DNA of 64,000 nt from Flavobacterium sp. (GTDB taxonomy: Bacteria > Bacteroidota > Bacteroidia > Flavobacteriales > Flavobacteriaceae), in NCBI RefSeq assembly GCF_039595935.1, contig NZ_JBCNKR010000005.1, forward strand, positions 1-64,000, given 5' to 3'. The translations under genes and the position numbers were made by a program. Under the pieces are notes generated by a model. That model worked only from the letters and a program-made list of their open reading frames with translations. It was not told where the DNA came from and made no database searches. Below, piece by piece: positions 25,172 through 34,634 of the stretch (position 1 is its first letter; each line of letters begins with the position of its first letter).

Positions 25172-28100
25172 TTATTTCTTAATTATCTTTTCTACAGATT
25201 TTCCTTTTTCTGAAGTTATTCTAACGAAATACAATCCGTTTGATTGGTCTGAAAGATTAATTTTTGAACTGTTCTTGTTTTCAATTACCGTTTGAAGTAT
25301 TCTTCCCTGCACATCAAATAATTCAATTAATTTTAATGTATTATCACAGTTTATAAATACCTCCTCTTTTGTTGGATTTGGGTAAACACTAACACTTTTA
25401 TCGGTATCAAAATCTTTATTTCCTAATGATTTAAAAATGGTTTCAGCAGTATTGGTTTCAACTGCTTCATTATAATCAAAATAAATATCCGCTTGTTTTT
25501 CAACCTCATCTCCTGAATTAAGCGAAGGCTGTGTTTTTATCTTAAATAAGATATTTCCGTGGCCACCAACCGGAGGTGTTTTGGAAACGCTCAAATTGAT
25601 TTTCGCAAAAATAAATTCAGCAACATTTCCTTTAACCACAACATTTACAGAATGTGATGCATCTAAAAGCTGAAGTGAATTAATATCATATTTCGTTTTA
25701 TCAATAACTACTTTTACCACTACATTTTCAGCTTCGGCAGTTCCTGTATTTTCAAAATTGATTCCGTAGTGCAGATAATCTCCAATTGTTGACGGCGAAA
25801 CGCTCTCACCTTCTAAACACGTAATATCATTTGGATCAAATGAACCTATTATTTCCTGATTAAAGACAAATTGATTATCTGCCGGAATAATATCTCCTGC
25901 AATTGGATTTATCGTTGCTGTAAAGTTTAAAATATCTCCAATATTAGCCGGCGGACTCTGAACCGGAGAATTTACATTTAATCCCACATAAATTCTTCTG
26001 CTTTCAAAAGGCAGTAAATTTGAATAATTCCAGCCTAAAACACCTGGCGTTTGTACATTTGGCGCCAAAGTAGCAATTCCGTAATGCAGTATATTTTGAT
26101 TGTATGTAAAATCTACAGTTCCGTTTAAGGTTTGATTTCCTTTATTTCGTATCAAAATCTCATACCAGGCCATAAATCCCGGTTTTGCAGGATAAATGGG
26201 CGCAATTACGATTTCTGCATCGCTGTTTGTTCCTAAAGCGCTTACGCAAAAGTTTTGCACTGCTGTGTTATTGTTATTGTCTGCAAAAGAAACTGAAGGC
26301 GTTGTTGGAGAAACAGTAAAGAAAGTTGGGTTTTCAATCGAAGTTAACACATTGAAATTTCCTGCATCGGTAAAAAAAGTATATTTCCCATTTGCATCTG
26401 TAAAAGTTGAGCTTATGGCAGATCCATCGATTAAATTCACTTTGACATTTGCTTGTTTAGAATCTGCTGCATCACAGCCATTGTTATCTACATCAAAAGC
26501 GATTGTTCCTGTTATTGTATTGTAATTTCCACCCGGATTAAAACTGCAATATGAGTTTACAACCACATTAGACAAACCTATACCAGTTAAATAGCTTTTT
26601 GTTTCTGCCACATTTGCATCATCCTGACACACAAAAATTAAACTTGTATTTCCTGAATTAATATACAAATCTTCATCACGTCCGTTTTTTGCAAACACCA
26701 TTTTTAAATTTGGATTATCATTTGCTGTCAAAGATTGTAAAGCCGAAAAACCAGAAACATCAATATTTTGCAATCCCGTTTTTGAAACATTTAAAATTTT
26801 GACATTTGGCGAATCTGAGAAATCTACAGATGCTAAAGGAATATCAGAAAAAAACACATTTGCCAGCAAACTACAATTTGTTAAATCAATTGAATTTAAA
26901 TTATTATAACTGCAATCTAAAATATTTAATTTACTTAATCCTGACAGGTTAAGCGAAGTTAAAGGTGCTTTTTGAACATTTGTTCCGGCAAGAGTTAGCG
27001 TTTCAAGCGCACTGCAGCCCTGAACATTAATTGAATTCAATACAGTACTGGTATTGGTGATAATTTTAAGTGAACTGCAATTTGAAAAATCACCATTTAC
27101 AACAGGATTATTTTGAATAAGTAGTGTTTTCAAATTGGTACATCCTGAGAAATTAAGAGTCGCCGTTGGGTTACTATCTATTTCTATAATTTCTAAATTC
27201 GTATTTCCTGAAAGATTTAATGACGGAATCTGATTTGTATTCAGATAAACATTTTTCAAATTAACAGCTCCGGTTAGATTTAAATTTGAGATAGAATTTG
27301 ATTGTGCTCTGAGATCTGTAAGGTTTGGAGAGGAACTTAAATCTAATGCAGTTAACTGGTTACTGTTACAGTTAAGATTTAAAAGTGCAGAACATCCTGT
27401 AAGATTTAAATTAGTCAACGCATTACTAGACAAATATAAAATCTGAAGCGCGCTACAGCCTGACAAATCCAAAGATGTCAGCAGATCATTATCCGTAATT
27501 TGAAGATTTACTAAACTTGAACAGTTTGAGAAATCAGCAGTTTTTAATAATCGATTTAAATCAAAAGTTGACTGCGGAAAATTTAACAAGGTGCAGCCTG
27601 AAGCATTTATACTTTCTAAAGTTAGATTATCTGTTATTAAAAAAGTAGTAAGCTTTGTTAATCCCGAAACATCTATTGTTGTCAGTTTATTATTTACCGC
27701 ATTAAAATATCCCAGATTCGGACAGCCTGTTAAATCTAAATCTGTTAAAACATTATCTTCTAAATATAATTGTGTCAAACCGGAAAGATTACTTGCATTA
27801 AAAGCTGACAAAACAGGATTTTGCTGCGCTACGATATTAGAAAGACTAGAACTATTTGAAATATTCAAAGTGGTCAACAACGGATTTTCCATAAAAGTAA
27901 CCGTCGTTAAACCGTTCATTCCAGAAACTGTTGCCGTTGTCAAAGTTGGACTTTTAACGTAAATCGTCTTCAAATTTGGCATCCCGGTTAAATTAATCGA
28001 AGTCGTGCTGATTCCGTTAAAACCTAATTCGGTCACATTGGTAAAACCTTCAATTCCCTGAATATTCGTTACCAAGTTTGCATTGGTCCCTTCAATCCAG

Positions 28101-28312
28101 AGTTTATCGATCAAAGCCGCTTCTGAAACCTGAATCTGATTATCAAAATTAGTATCAATTCTGGTAACAGCCAGGCCGCCAGAATAAGCCGTAAAGTTTG
28201 CCGCACCGCCATTTACCAACATGTTTTTTAATGTTGGGTCAGCAAAAGTCAGAACCTGAGCTTTCAGCATAACGGTGAAAAACAATAAAAATATAGGTAG
28301 TTTTTTTCTCAT
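25172..28312 (-). CDS. Secreted leucine-rich-repeat protein with T9SS sorting domain
   Basis: The 1046-residue protein has a signal peptide (about 1-18) and a long irregular LRR region (about 65-590) built from short repeats of the type LTxLDLSxCxxL. A SdrD B-like segment follows (GTIAFDVDNNGCDAADSKQ), then an extracellular beta domain of the DUF7619 type with SFDPNDITCLEGESV. The C-terminal T9SS type A sorting domain (about 970-1046) has VSVYPNPTKEEVFI and ends EKIIKK. It should be exported by T9SS and exposed on or released from the surface; LRRs suggest binding. It is third in line after a LytS-type kinase and its LytTR regulator. Confidence 0.9.
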   Translation of the reverse strand: MRKKLPIFLLFFTVMLKAQVLTFADPTLKNMLVNGGAANFTAYSGGLAVTRIDTNFDNQIQVSEAALIDKLWIEGTNANLVTNIQGIEGFTNVTELGFNGISTTSINLTGMPNLKTIYVKSPTLTTATVSGMNGLTTVTFMENPLLTTLNISNSSSLSNIVAQQNPVLSAFNASNLSGLTQLYLEDNVLTDLDLTGCPNLGYFNAVNNKLTTIDVSGLTKLTTFLITDNLTLESINASGCTLLNFPQSTFDLNRLLKTADFSNCSSLVNLQITDNDLLTSLDLSGCSALQILYLSSNALTNLNLTGCSALLNLNCNSNQLTALDLSSSPNLTDLRAQSNSISNLNLTGAVNLKNVYLNTNQIPSLNLSGNTNLEIIEIDSNPTATLNFSGCTNLKTLLIQNNPVVNGDFSNCSSLKIITNTSTVLNSINVQGCSALETLTLAGTNVQKAPLTSLNLSGLSKLNILDCSYNNLNSIDLTNCSLLANVFFSDIPLASVDFSDSPNVKILNVSKTGLQNIDVSGFSALQSLTANDNPNLKMVFAKNGRDEDLYINSGNTSLIFVCQDDANVAETKSYLTGIGLSNVVVNSYCSFNPGGNYNTITGTIAFDVDNNGCDAADSKQANVKVNLIDGSAISSTFTDANGKYTFFTDAGNFNVLTSIENPTFFTVSPTTPSVSFADNNNNTAVQNFCVSALGTNSDAEIVIAPIYPAKPGFMAWYEILIRNKGNQTLNGTVDFTYNQNILHYGIATLAPNVQTPGVLGWNYSNLLPFESRRIYVGLNVNSPVQSPPANIGDILNFTATINPIAGDIIPADNQFVFNQEIIGSFDPNDITCLEGESVSPSTIGDYLHYGINFENTGTAEAENVVVKVVIDKTKYDINSLQLLDASHSVNVVVKGNVAEFIFAKINLSVSKTPPVGGHGNILFKIKTQPSLNSGDEVEKQADIYFDYNEAVETNTAETIFKSLGNKDFDTDKSVSVYPNPTKEEVFINCDNTLKLIELFDVQGRILQTVIENKNSSKINLSDQSNGLYFVRITSEKGKSVEKIIKK

Positions 28313-28348
28313 AACTAATGATTGTTTTTGGTTGTTTGGGATAAATAA

Positions 28349-29110
28349 TTAAAGAGCATTAATTAATTCCTGTAATTTTTCTTTTTTGCTCTGAGCGATC
28401 GGAATATTCGAATTATCAGCCATAATCACATAACCGCCATCTGTTTTAATGTACGATTTCAGATAAGCTAAATTGATTAAATGCGATTGATGAATACGCT
28501 CAAAACCATGTTCAGACAATAATTCTTCGTATTCTTTAAGCGTTTTAGAAATCAATATGGGCTTGTGATTTTTAATAAAAAACTGCGTGTAATTAATTTT
28601 TGCTTCACAGCGAATGATATCCGAAACTTCAAATAAATGAATACCATCACTGGTAGAAAGTGCAATTCGTTTAAAATTGTCTACTTTTTTTCGGATGTTT
28701 TCGAGCAGTAAATCAATGTTTTCAAAAGAATTATTTTTCCCAACGGCTTCTTTAATTTTCGCCATCGTATCCTGCAATTCTTCCGGATCAACAGGTTTCA
28801 GGATAAAATCAAGTGCACTAAATTTAAATGCTTTGAGAGCGTATTGTTCATGCGCAGTGATAAATACGATGTGAGCATTTAGTTTTCCGTTTACTTTATT
28901 TAATCTTTCCAGAATATCAAAACCGGTTCCGTCGGTCAAATGAATATCCAGAAAAATAACCTGAGGCCTTAATTTTTCAATAACGGCAATTCCGGTTTTT
29001 ACACTTTCGGCTTCGCCAATAATCAAAATATCATTTGTATAACGTTCTAAAAGCGCTTTTAGACCTGTTCGCAAATGTTTGTCGTCCTCAATTAATACTG
29101 CTGTTATCAT
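28349..29110 (-). CDS. LytTR-family response regulator
   Basis: The 253-residue protein has a receiver domain (1-120) with LIEDDKHLRTGL, phospho-acceptor Asp55 in VIFLDIHLTDG and Lys in FILKPVDPEE. A LytTR DNA-binding domain (about 150-253) shows RIALSTSDGIHLFEVSDI and HGFERIHQSHLINL. It follows the kinase gene by 10 nt and precedes the LRR/T9SS gene by 36 nt, so the three are almost certainly one operon. The LRR protein is therefore the first candidate target or partner of the system. Confidence 0.94.
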   Translation of the reverse strand: MITAVLIEDDKHLRTGLKALLERYTNDILIIGEAESVKTGIAVIEKLRPQVIFLDIHLTDGTGFDILERLNKVNGKLNAHIVFITAHEQYALKAFKFSALDFILKPVDPEELQDTMAKIKEAVGKNNSFENIDLLLENIRKKVDNFKRIALSTSDGIHLFEVSDIIRCEAKINYTQFFIKNHKPILISKTLKEYEELLSEHGFERIHQSHLINLAYLKSYIKTDGGYVIMADNSNIPIAQSKKEKLQELINAL

Positions 29111-29120
29111 TTATTAAAAA

Positions 29121-31052
29121 TTAGGGTATGTATTGAACAGGAAGACGTAAAACGACTTTTGTTCCTGTTTTTTTATTTTCTGATTGTAATTCAATTATTT
29201 CTATTTGTGCCGATTTTGAAGTTATAGATTCCATAATTTCCAAACGCTTTTTGGTAATTCCCAAAGCCATTGATTTATGTGCTGTAACCGAGTTTTCTTT
29301 TAAATGTTTCGATTCAGATAAACCAATTCCGTCATCGGTAATCGTACAAATCAGCTTCTCTCCTTCTACATCAAAATCAACCTCAATTTTTCCGGTTCCT
29401 TCTTTGGGAACAATTCCGTGAAGAATGGCATTTTCAACAAAAGGCTGAATCAGCAGCGGCGGAAGTCCCATATTAAATTCAACCTTATCGCTTGATCGTA
29501 TTTCAAACTCAAATTTGTCATGAAAACGCAGTTTTTCTAATTCAAGATAATTCTGCAGACTTTCAATTTCTTTATCAATCGGAATCAAAGAACCTTTAGA
29601 ATATTCGAGCGTCAAACGCATCAACTTAGAAAATTTTGAAAGATATTTTAAGGCAGAATCCGTTCCGTTTTGAACTATAAAACTCGAAATCGAACTCAGA
29701 CAATTAAATACAAAATGCGGATTCATTTGCAAATGCAGTGCTTTCTGTTCATATTCGGCAACTTCTTTTTTAAGTGTAAGCTGGCGTTTTACCTGCATTC
29801 TGTTATAAATTACGAGAATCAGCGCTATTAAAAGCAATGCACCTAAAATCGAGAAAATGACAAACTGAATCTGTCTTTTATTTTTTTCAGACAGCAAAGC
29901 TTCTTTTTTTCTGTACTCATAATTCACTTCAGCCAAAGCAAATTTCTGACTGGTTGCTTCATTAATAATGCTATCTCGTGCTGCAACATAATTTTTATAA
30001 TGCAATAGAGCAGCTTTTGAATCATTTAGAGCTTCATATAATTCGCTCAGCAATTTTTCAGAATGATAAGTTTGATCCAGAACTCCAATTTCTTTTGCAT
30101 AATCAAGTGACTTTTGAGCAAAAGGCATTGCTTCTTTGTATTTTTTTTGATTTTGAAGCAGACCGGCAATATTGTATAAAGAAAGAGAAGCACCAAATTT
30201 ATTCTGCAATTCCTCATATAAATTCAGTGATTTTGTATAATATTCATTAGCAAGATTTACATTGTTTTCTTTGTTATAATAATCGCCCAAATAATTACAC
30301 AAAAGCGCAAAGCCGCGTTTATTGTCATTGGCTTCAAAAAGTTTCTTAGCTTTTTCATAATACAAAAGAGCATTTTTATTTTGTCCCGTTTCAAAATAAA
30401 TGGCACCAATATTCGTCAAAGTAACAGCTGCATTTTGTTCTCCTAATGCCGACTGTATTTTGGATGCTTTTTTTAAGTATTCTAATGCTTTGGAATAGTT
30501 TTGCTGCGATTTATAAATAATTCCGATATTATTCAGTGTTTTAGAAACACTCGCCTGTTCATCGATTTCCTGATACAGTTTTAAGGCTTCTTCATAATTT
30601 TTCAATGCCAAAATCTGATTGCTCTGCTCAGAATATACTACGCCGGAACTTGCATAAGAACGCGCCAAACCGCTTTTTGCTTTCTTACTTGAATCATCTT
30701 CCAGCACTTTTTTAAATTCGGACTGTGCTTTTTTGAAAAATTGCAATGCTGTTGGGTAATTTCCTAAAATGATCGACGCATTTCCTTTATTAACATATGC
30801 AGTAGCAAGTCCGAAAGTATAATTGAATTTCAAACTTAGATTTGCCGCTTTTTGAGCAAAAAACAAGGTCGAATCTGGATCGATTTCTTTATATAAATCG
30901 GCAATTTTATTATACTGATTGATTTTTGAAGTATCAATTTTAGTATACTGCAGCACTCTTTTCAGGCTGTCGATCTGCACGTTTTGAGCATTCGAAATCT
31001 GCCATGTAAAAAAGAAGAAAAAGAAAATTATTTGACGTAATTTTTGACTCAC
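29121..31052 (-). CDS. TPR-containing sensor histidine kinase (LytS/HisKA_4 type)
   Basis: The 643-residue kinase has a signal sequence (about 1-22) and a periplasmic array of tetratricopeptide repeats (about 45-360, for example GLARSYASSGVVYSEQSNQ). A membrane helix (about 395-415) and a cytoplasmic coiled segment follow, then the His_kinase domain (LHLQMNPHFVFNCLSSI with the phospho-acceptor His) and a HATPase_c domain (PFVENAILHGIVP, DDGIGLS). This TPR-TM-LytS layout is common in Bacteroidetes. The ligand of the TPR sensor is unknown. It leads the operon with the LytTR regulator and the LRR protein. Confidence 0.93.
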   Translation of the reverse strand: MSQKLRQIIFFFFFFTWQISNAQNVQIDSLKRVLQYTKIDTSKINQYNKIADLYKEIDPDSTLFFAQKAANLSLKFNYTFGLATAYVNKGNASIILGNYPTALQFFKKAQSEFKKVLEDDSSKKAKSGLARSYASSGVVYSEQSNQILALKNYEEALKLYQEIDEQASVSKTLNNIGIIYKSQQNYSKALEYLKKASKIQSALGEQNAAVTLTNIGAIYFETGQNKNALLYYEKAKKLFEANDNKRGFALLCNYLGDYYNKENNVNLANEYYTKSLNLYEELQNKFGASLSLYNIAGLLQNQKKYKEAMPFAQKSLDYAKEIGVLDQTYHSEKLLSELYEALNDSKAALLHYKNYVAARDSIINEATSQKFALAEVNYEYRKKEALLSEKNKRQIQFVIFSILGALLLIALILVIYNRMQVKRQLTLKKEVAEYEQKALHLQMNPHFVFNCLSSISSFIVQNGTDSALKYLSKFSKLMRLTLEYSKGSLIPIDKEIESLQNYLELEKLRFHDKFEFEIRSSDKVEFNMGLPPLLIQPFVENAILHGIVPKEGTGKIEVDFDVEGEKLICTITDDGIGLSESKHLKENSVTAHKSMALGITKKRLEIMESITSKSAQIEIIELQSENKKTGTKVVLRLPVQYIP

Positions 31053-31347
31053 TATTTTTTAATTTGCTTGTTGTGAAACAAATGTATAATATGTTTTCTA
31101 CTATTTTAACATCAATTATTATTTATCAGGTTTCAGTTATTATTTGATTTTTTTGAATTATTTCAAATATCAGACAGCTAAAAACTTAATTACTGCCTTT
31201 CCTAATTCTTTTTTAATTTTCCTTATCAATGTTTGGTTTAAAAATAATTTTAACATTATTTTTTTGTAAACTAAAGACTACTATTTAATATAAATTTATA
31301 AGACAATTACTATATTAGCTGCTAATCAAATTAATTAATACTTTTTT
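31053..31347. other. Divergent intergenic region
   Basis: About 295 AT-rich bases separate the leftward kinase operon from the rightward peptidase gene. It must carry both promoters, but I do not find a full TTG-N20-TAnnTTTG match on either strand. No repeats or small genes are seen. Confidence 0.4.
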
Positions 31348-32928
31348 ATGAAAACAAAATTTTTAAAATTAGCAGGAGCATTTTGCGCATTGTTATTGAT
31401 TCATTCTTGTCAGAAAGATGAACTTCCGTTAAATGCAAAAAATGACAGCAATTTAATTGAAGAAGAAAGAGCAACGGGATATATTCCTTCTACTCCTGAA
31501 CAGCTGGCGCAGCTTAGAACTTTAAAAACATCTTCACTTACAAGAAAAGAGGCAATTCCTGCACGCTACGAACTACCAGAACTACCAGTCGCCCTTAACC
31601 AACGTTCAAAAGGGTCTTGCGTTCCTTATTCAATTGCCCATGCTATTACTTTATTAAAAAGTGAATCGAAAACATTAGTCGATGGAAGTCCAGACTTTAG
31701 TATTTACCCTAGTGGAGATTATATATATGAAAAGTATAAAGAAGATAAAAATACTTGTAATGATGGTGTTTATTTTTGGGAAGCATTAGATGCATTAAAA
31801 ACAGAAGGAACTCCTAGCTATACTGATATGGGATACGTAAACTGTGGCGTTCTACCTAATGCTTCTCAACAAAATAATGCAGCAAAAAACAGAATATTTG
31901 ACTATGCTGTAATAAGAACACCAGATGGCTTTAGAGGAACAATCGAAGATATGAAAAGACAAATTGCAAAAGGAAACCCTGTAATTATAGGAATGGAGAT
32001 TGATAGAGACTTTGTTTCCAGCTCCATCCGTTTATGGGATAAAAACAATTCTGCTTTTTATGGAAATCATGCCGTTGTTTTAACTGGTTACGACGATGAA
32101 AAACAAGCCTTTAGGCTTCTTAATTCTTGGGGATCAAATTGGGGAGAAAATGGATATATCTGGGCTACATACAGCAAAATAGATGAAGCCATGCATGGCG
32201 ATGTTTATGTAATACAAAAAGATAATCCATTGACATATAGAACAACCGACAAACCTTTTATTTACATAGGTAAGGATGTGAGCTCTCCAGCCGACAATAT
32301 TCATTTTCCTATGGGTCAGCCGGCACCATTTATAAAAAATGGTGAATTTTATTGGAATAACAGTTCTGTAATACCTTATTTTGAGCAATATATTAATCCA
32401 ACCTTAGTTTTAGGTTATCATATACCTGCTAATAATGAAGGAATTGATATAGATGGAGATTTTACTTTTGAGGTAAGAATAAGAATAGAATCCAGTAAAA
32501 ACACTACTTATCCGGCTAATACCGCAAAAGGACTTCAATTAAACTTATGGAATGGTAATTATGGAGGAATTAATAAATCTATGAGCTGTACTGTTCCTAT
32601 GGAAGGACTAAACAAAGAAACTGTCTTTACAAATACTTTAGGTGAAACTTATCGCTATGTAGTAGATACTTATGTGCATGATTATAGAGTCACTAATAAT
32701 TCTTTCGAAAGAGACAGGACTATACGATTCCATATTAAAGACGGTAAATTCTTCTTTGAAAATACTAGTATAAAAATGCCATCAGGGCTTAATAGGTTAA
32801 GAGATTTTGATATAAAAAACATCGGTACCATAGGTGCTATTACTGATATTAGAGTGTATAAAAATGGTAAGATAATGGCAATAGATAATTTTGACACAAA
32901 GACACCATGGATGCAGTTTTATGAATAA
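31348..32928 (+). CDS. Papain-family (C1) cysteine peptidase lipoprotein
   Basis: The 526-residue protein has a lipoprotein signal (LLLIHSC, Cys21). The peptidase domain (about 70-290) shows papain-like residues at correct spacing: Gln85 (oxyanion hole), Cys91 in RSKGSCVPYS, His241 in GNHAVVLTGYDD and Asn259 in LLNSWGSNWGENGYI. The usual Cys-Trp after the nucleophile is Cys-Val here. A C-terminal region of about 230 residues is beta-rich, has no recognised family, and begins around DNIHFPMGQPAP. It is probably cell-surface anchored. There is no separate pro-domain beyond about 50 residues after the lipobox. Confidence 0.87.
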   Translation: MKTKFLKLAGAFCALLLIHSCQKDELPLNAKNDSNLIEEERATGYIPSTPEQLAQLRTLKTSSLTRKEAIPARYELPELPVALNQRSKGSCVPYSIAHAITLLKSESKTLVDGSPDFSIYPSGDYIYEKYKEDKNTCNDGVYFWEALDALKTEGTPSYTDMGYVNCGVLPNASQQNNAAKNRIFDYAVIRTPDGFRGTIEDMKRQIAKGNPVIIGMEIDRDFVSSSIRLWDKNNSAFYGNHAVVLTGYDDEKQAFRLLNSWGSNWGENGYIWATYSKIDEAMHGDVYVIQKDNPLTYRTTDKPFIYIGKDVSSPADNIHFPMGQPAPFIKNGEFYWNNSSVIPYFEQYINPTLVLGYHIPANNEGIDIDGDFTFEVRIRIESSKNTTYPANTAKGLQLNLWNGNYGGINKSMSCTVPMEGLNKETVFTNTLGETYRYVVDTYVHDYRVTNNSFERDRTIRFHIKDGKFFFENTSIKMPSGLNRLRDFDIKNIGTIGAITDIRVYKNGKIMAIDNFDTKTPWMQFYE

Positions 32929-32948
32929 TCACTAAAACTAATAATGTA

Positions 32949-32977
32949 AAGGGCGCAAAGAATTTCTTTGTGCCCTT
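32949..32977 (+). terminator. Terminator after the C1 peptidase gene
   Basis: A 13-bp stem with one G-U (32949-32961 with 32965-32977) lies 20 nt after the stop. Confidence 0.72.
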
Positions 32978-33094
32978 CTATATTATTTACAATTATTTCT
33001 AACTTAAATTTAAATATATCATTCCAATTTTTTTGTAAATTCATCATGAATTACAACTAATTTTCTCCAAAATTATTCACTAAAAAATAAACGT

Positions 33095-33868
33095 ATGGCA
33101 CGAATACATTTATTTGAATTTGAAGATCAGCAGTGGTTTCCGGTTTTCTTAAGAAATTACATTACCGATTTTTTACAGTTTCTTTCTAACAAAACAGGAA
33201 TGTATAAACCTGCCGTTCCTTTAATTATCGATTTATTAAAAAAAAATAATACCAATACAATTGTTGATTTAGCTTCAGGCGGAGGCGGCGGATTGATTTG
33301 GTTAAACTCTGAATTAAAAAAAGAAATCCCGGATTTGAAAATCGTCTTAACAGATTATTTCCCTAACATTCCCGCTTTTGAATACACTAAAAAACAAGCT
33401 GACAATTTCGAATATAGCAGCGATTCTATAGATGCCAGAAATGTTCCTTTAGAATTAAAAGGACTTAGAACACAATTTCTTTCTTTGCATCACTTTAAAC
33501 AAAACGATGCTAGACAAATTCTGCAAAACGCGGTAGATTCTAAATCTCCAATTGCCATTTTTGAAGTTCAGGAAAGAAGTTTTCCAAGCATACTGGCGAT
33601 GATTTTTTCTCCAATAAGCGTTTTGCTGACAACTCCCTTTATCAGACCTTTTAAAATTGGACGTATTATTTTTACTTATTTAATTCCCGTTGTTCCGCTC
33701 TTTGTTTTGTGGGACGGAATTGTTTCTTCGTTAAGAACCTATTCTGTAGAAGAAATGAAAGATCTTATAAATAGTTTAGAAAACACGCAAAATTACAATT
33801 GGAAGATCAATCGTGTAAAATCTGGTCCGGGCGTTGTTTTATATTTATTAGGAACAATTGATAATTGA
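33095..33868 (+). CDS. Class I SAM-dependent methyltransferase-like protein
   Basis: The 257-residue protein has a Rossmann-type methyltransferase start: TIVDLASGGGGGLIWL (motif I, about 53-68) and KIVLTDYFP (acidic ribose-binding loop). LSLHHFKQNDARQIL and IAIFEVQERS resemble motifs IV and V. A hydrophobic segment (about 165-205) suggests membrane association. Substrate is unknown; the fold is similar to small-molecule methyltransferases. Its last codons and stop are part of a heptanucleotide array (units TGATAAT), so the C-terminus is partly made by repeat DNA. Confidence 0.72.
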   Translation: MARIHLFEFEDQQWFPVFLRNYITDFLQFLSNKTGMYKPAVPLIIDLLKKNNTNTIVDLASGGGGGLIWLNSELKKEIPDLKIVLTDYFPNIPAFEYTKKQADNFEYSSDSIDARNVPLELKGLRTQFLSLHHFKQNDARQILQNAVDSKSPIAIFEVQERSFPSILAMIFSPISVLLTTPFIRPFKIGRIIFTYLIPVVPLFVLWDGIVSSLRTYSVEEMKDLINSLENTQNYNWKINRVKSGPGVVLYLLGTIDN

Positions 33869-33900
33869 TAATTGTTAATTGTTAATTGTTAATTGTTAAT
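33859..33900. repeat. Heptanucleotide array TGATAAT/TGTTAAT
   Basis: Exactly six 7-bp units (two TGATAAT, four TGTTAAT). The first two include the last codons and the TGA stop (33866-33868) of the methyltransferase-like gene. Confidence 0.9.
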
Positions 33901-33993
33901 TCATAAATATTATTTTACAAAAGAATTCTTTTTCAAAAACAAAACTTTCATAAATTCGTTGGAAATAATTAACCACTAATCCCAAATTAGTTT

Positions 33994-34494
33994 ATGAAAA
34001 ACCTACTATTATTATCATTTATTATGATAAGCTTTTCGTCGTGGTCACAAACCTCGGAAATTTATTTTAACAAAGCTTTTAATAAAGCTTCAGCCGGAAA
34101 TTACAAAAGTGCAATTGCTGATTACACAAAAGCCATCAAAATGCGTCCTAAGTTTGTCGAAGCCTATCAAAATCGAGGTGTCGCAAAATATAAACTCAAC
34201 GACTTAAAAGGCGCTATGGCTGATTTTGACAAAACCATCGAATTAGACAACATGAATGCCGATGCCTTTACCGGACGCGCCAATGTAAACTTCATGCTCT
34301 TAAAATACAAAGAAGCTATTGAAGACTGTACCTCATCACTTGGCTTAAACCCAAGAGATTATGTTGCTTACAATTTAAGAGGTTTAGCTTATAATAAAAT
34401 TGGCAACAAAACAAATTCGTGCAGCGATTTTACAAAAGCAATTGAATTAGGAAGTCAAAGTGCCATAAAAAACAGAAGCACTTTTTGTAAATAA
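33994..34494 (+). CDS. Secreted TPR-repeat protein
   Basis: The 166-residue product has a signal peptide (about 1-18, ending SSWSQ) and four tetratricopeptide units covering about 25-160, with signatures such as YKSAIADYTKAIKMRPKF and LKGAMADFDKTIELD. TPRs bind other proteins; no catalytic part is present. It is a stand-alone gene with its own strong terminator. The partner is unknown. Confidence 0.85.
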   Translation: MKNLLLLSFIMISFSSWSQTSEIYFNKAFNKASAGNYKSAIADYTKAIKMRPKFVEAYQNRGVAKYKLNDLKGAMADFDKTIELDNMNADAFTGRANVNFMLLKYKEAIEDCTSSLGLNPRDYVAYNLRGLAYNKIGNKTNSCSDFTKAIELGSQSAIKNRSTFCK

Positions 34495-34514
34495 TAGATC
34501 AAATTTGTGTTAAC

Positions 34515-34556
34515 AAAAAGTAATCTGCAAAAGAAGGTCTTTGCAGATTACTTTTT
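34515..34556 (+). terminator. Terminator after the TPR gene
   Basis: A perfect 17-bp stem (34515-34531 with 34540-34556) ends in a T run, 20 nt after the stop. Confidence 0.88.
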
Positions 34557-34608
34557 CTATCATTTTAATAAAAAAATACGGCACATTTTTTAGTAATCGG
34601 GTTATTGT

Positions 34609-34616
34609 TACATTTG
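34609..34616 (+). promoter_or_regulatory. -7 promoter element of the cotH-like gene
   Basis: TACATTTG matches TAnnTTTG. It lies downstream of a possible TTG start at 34605 and so argues for the ATG at 34635. Confidence 0.65.
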
Positions 34617-34634
34617 TTACAAACTAACCTGATT

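Noticed and set aside
26196..27962. Two plus-strand frames opposite the LRR gene
   Set aside because: They mirror the repetitive LRR coding sequence on the opposite strand.
34605..34634. TTG start for the CotH-like protein
   Set aside because: The -7 promoter element TACATTTG at 34609-34616 lies downstream of it, so that codon would not be transcribed.
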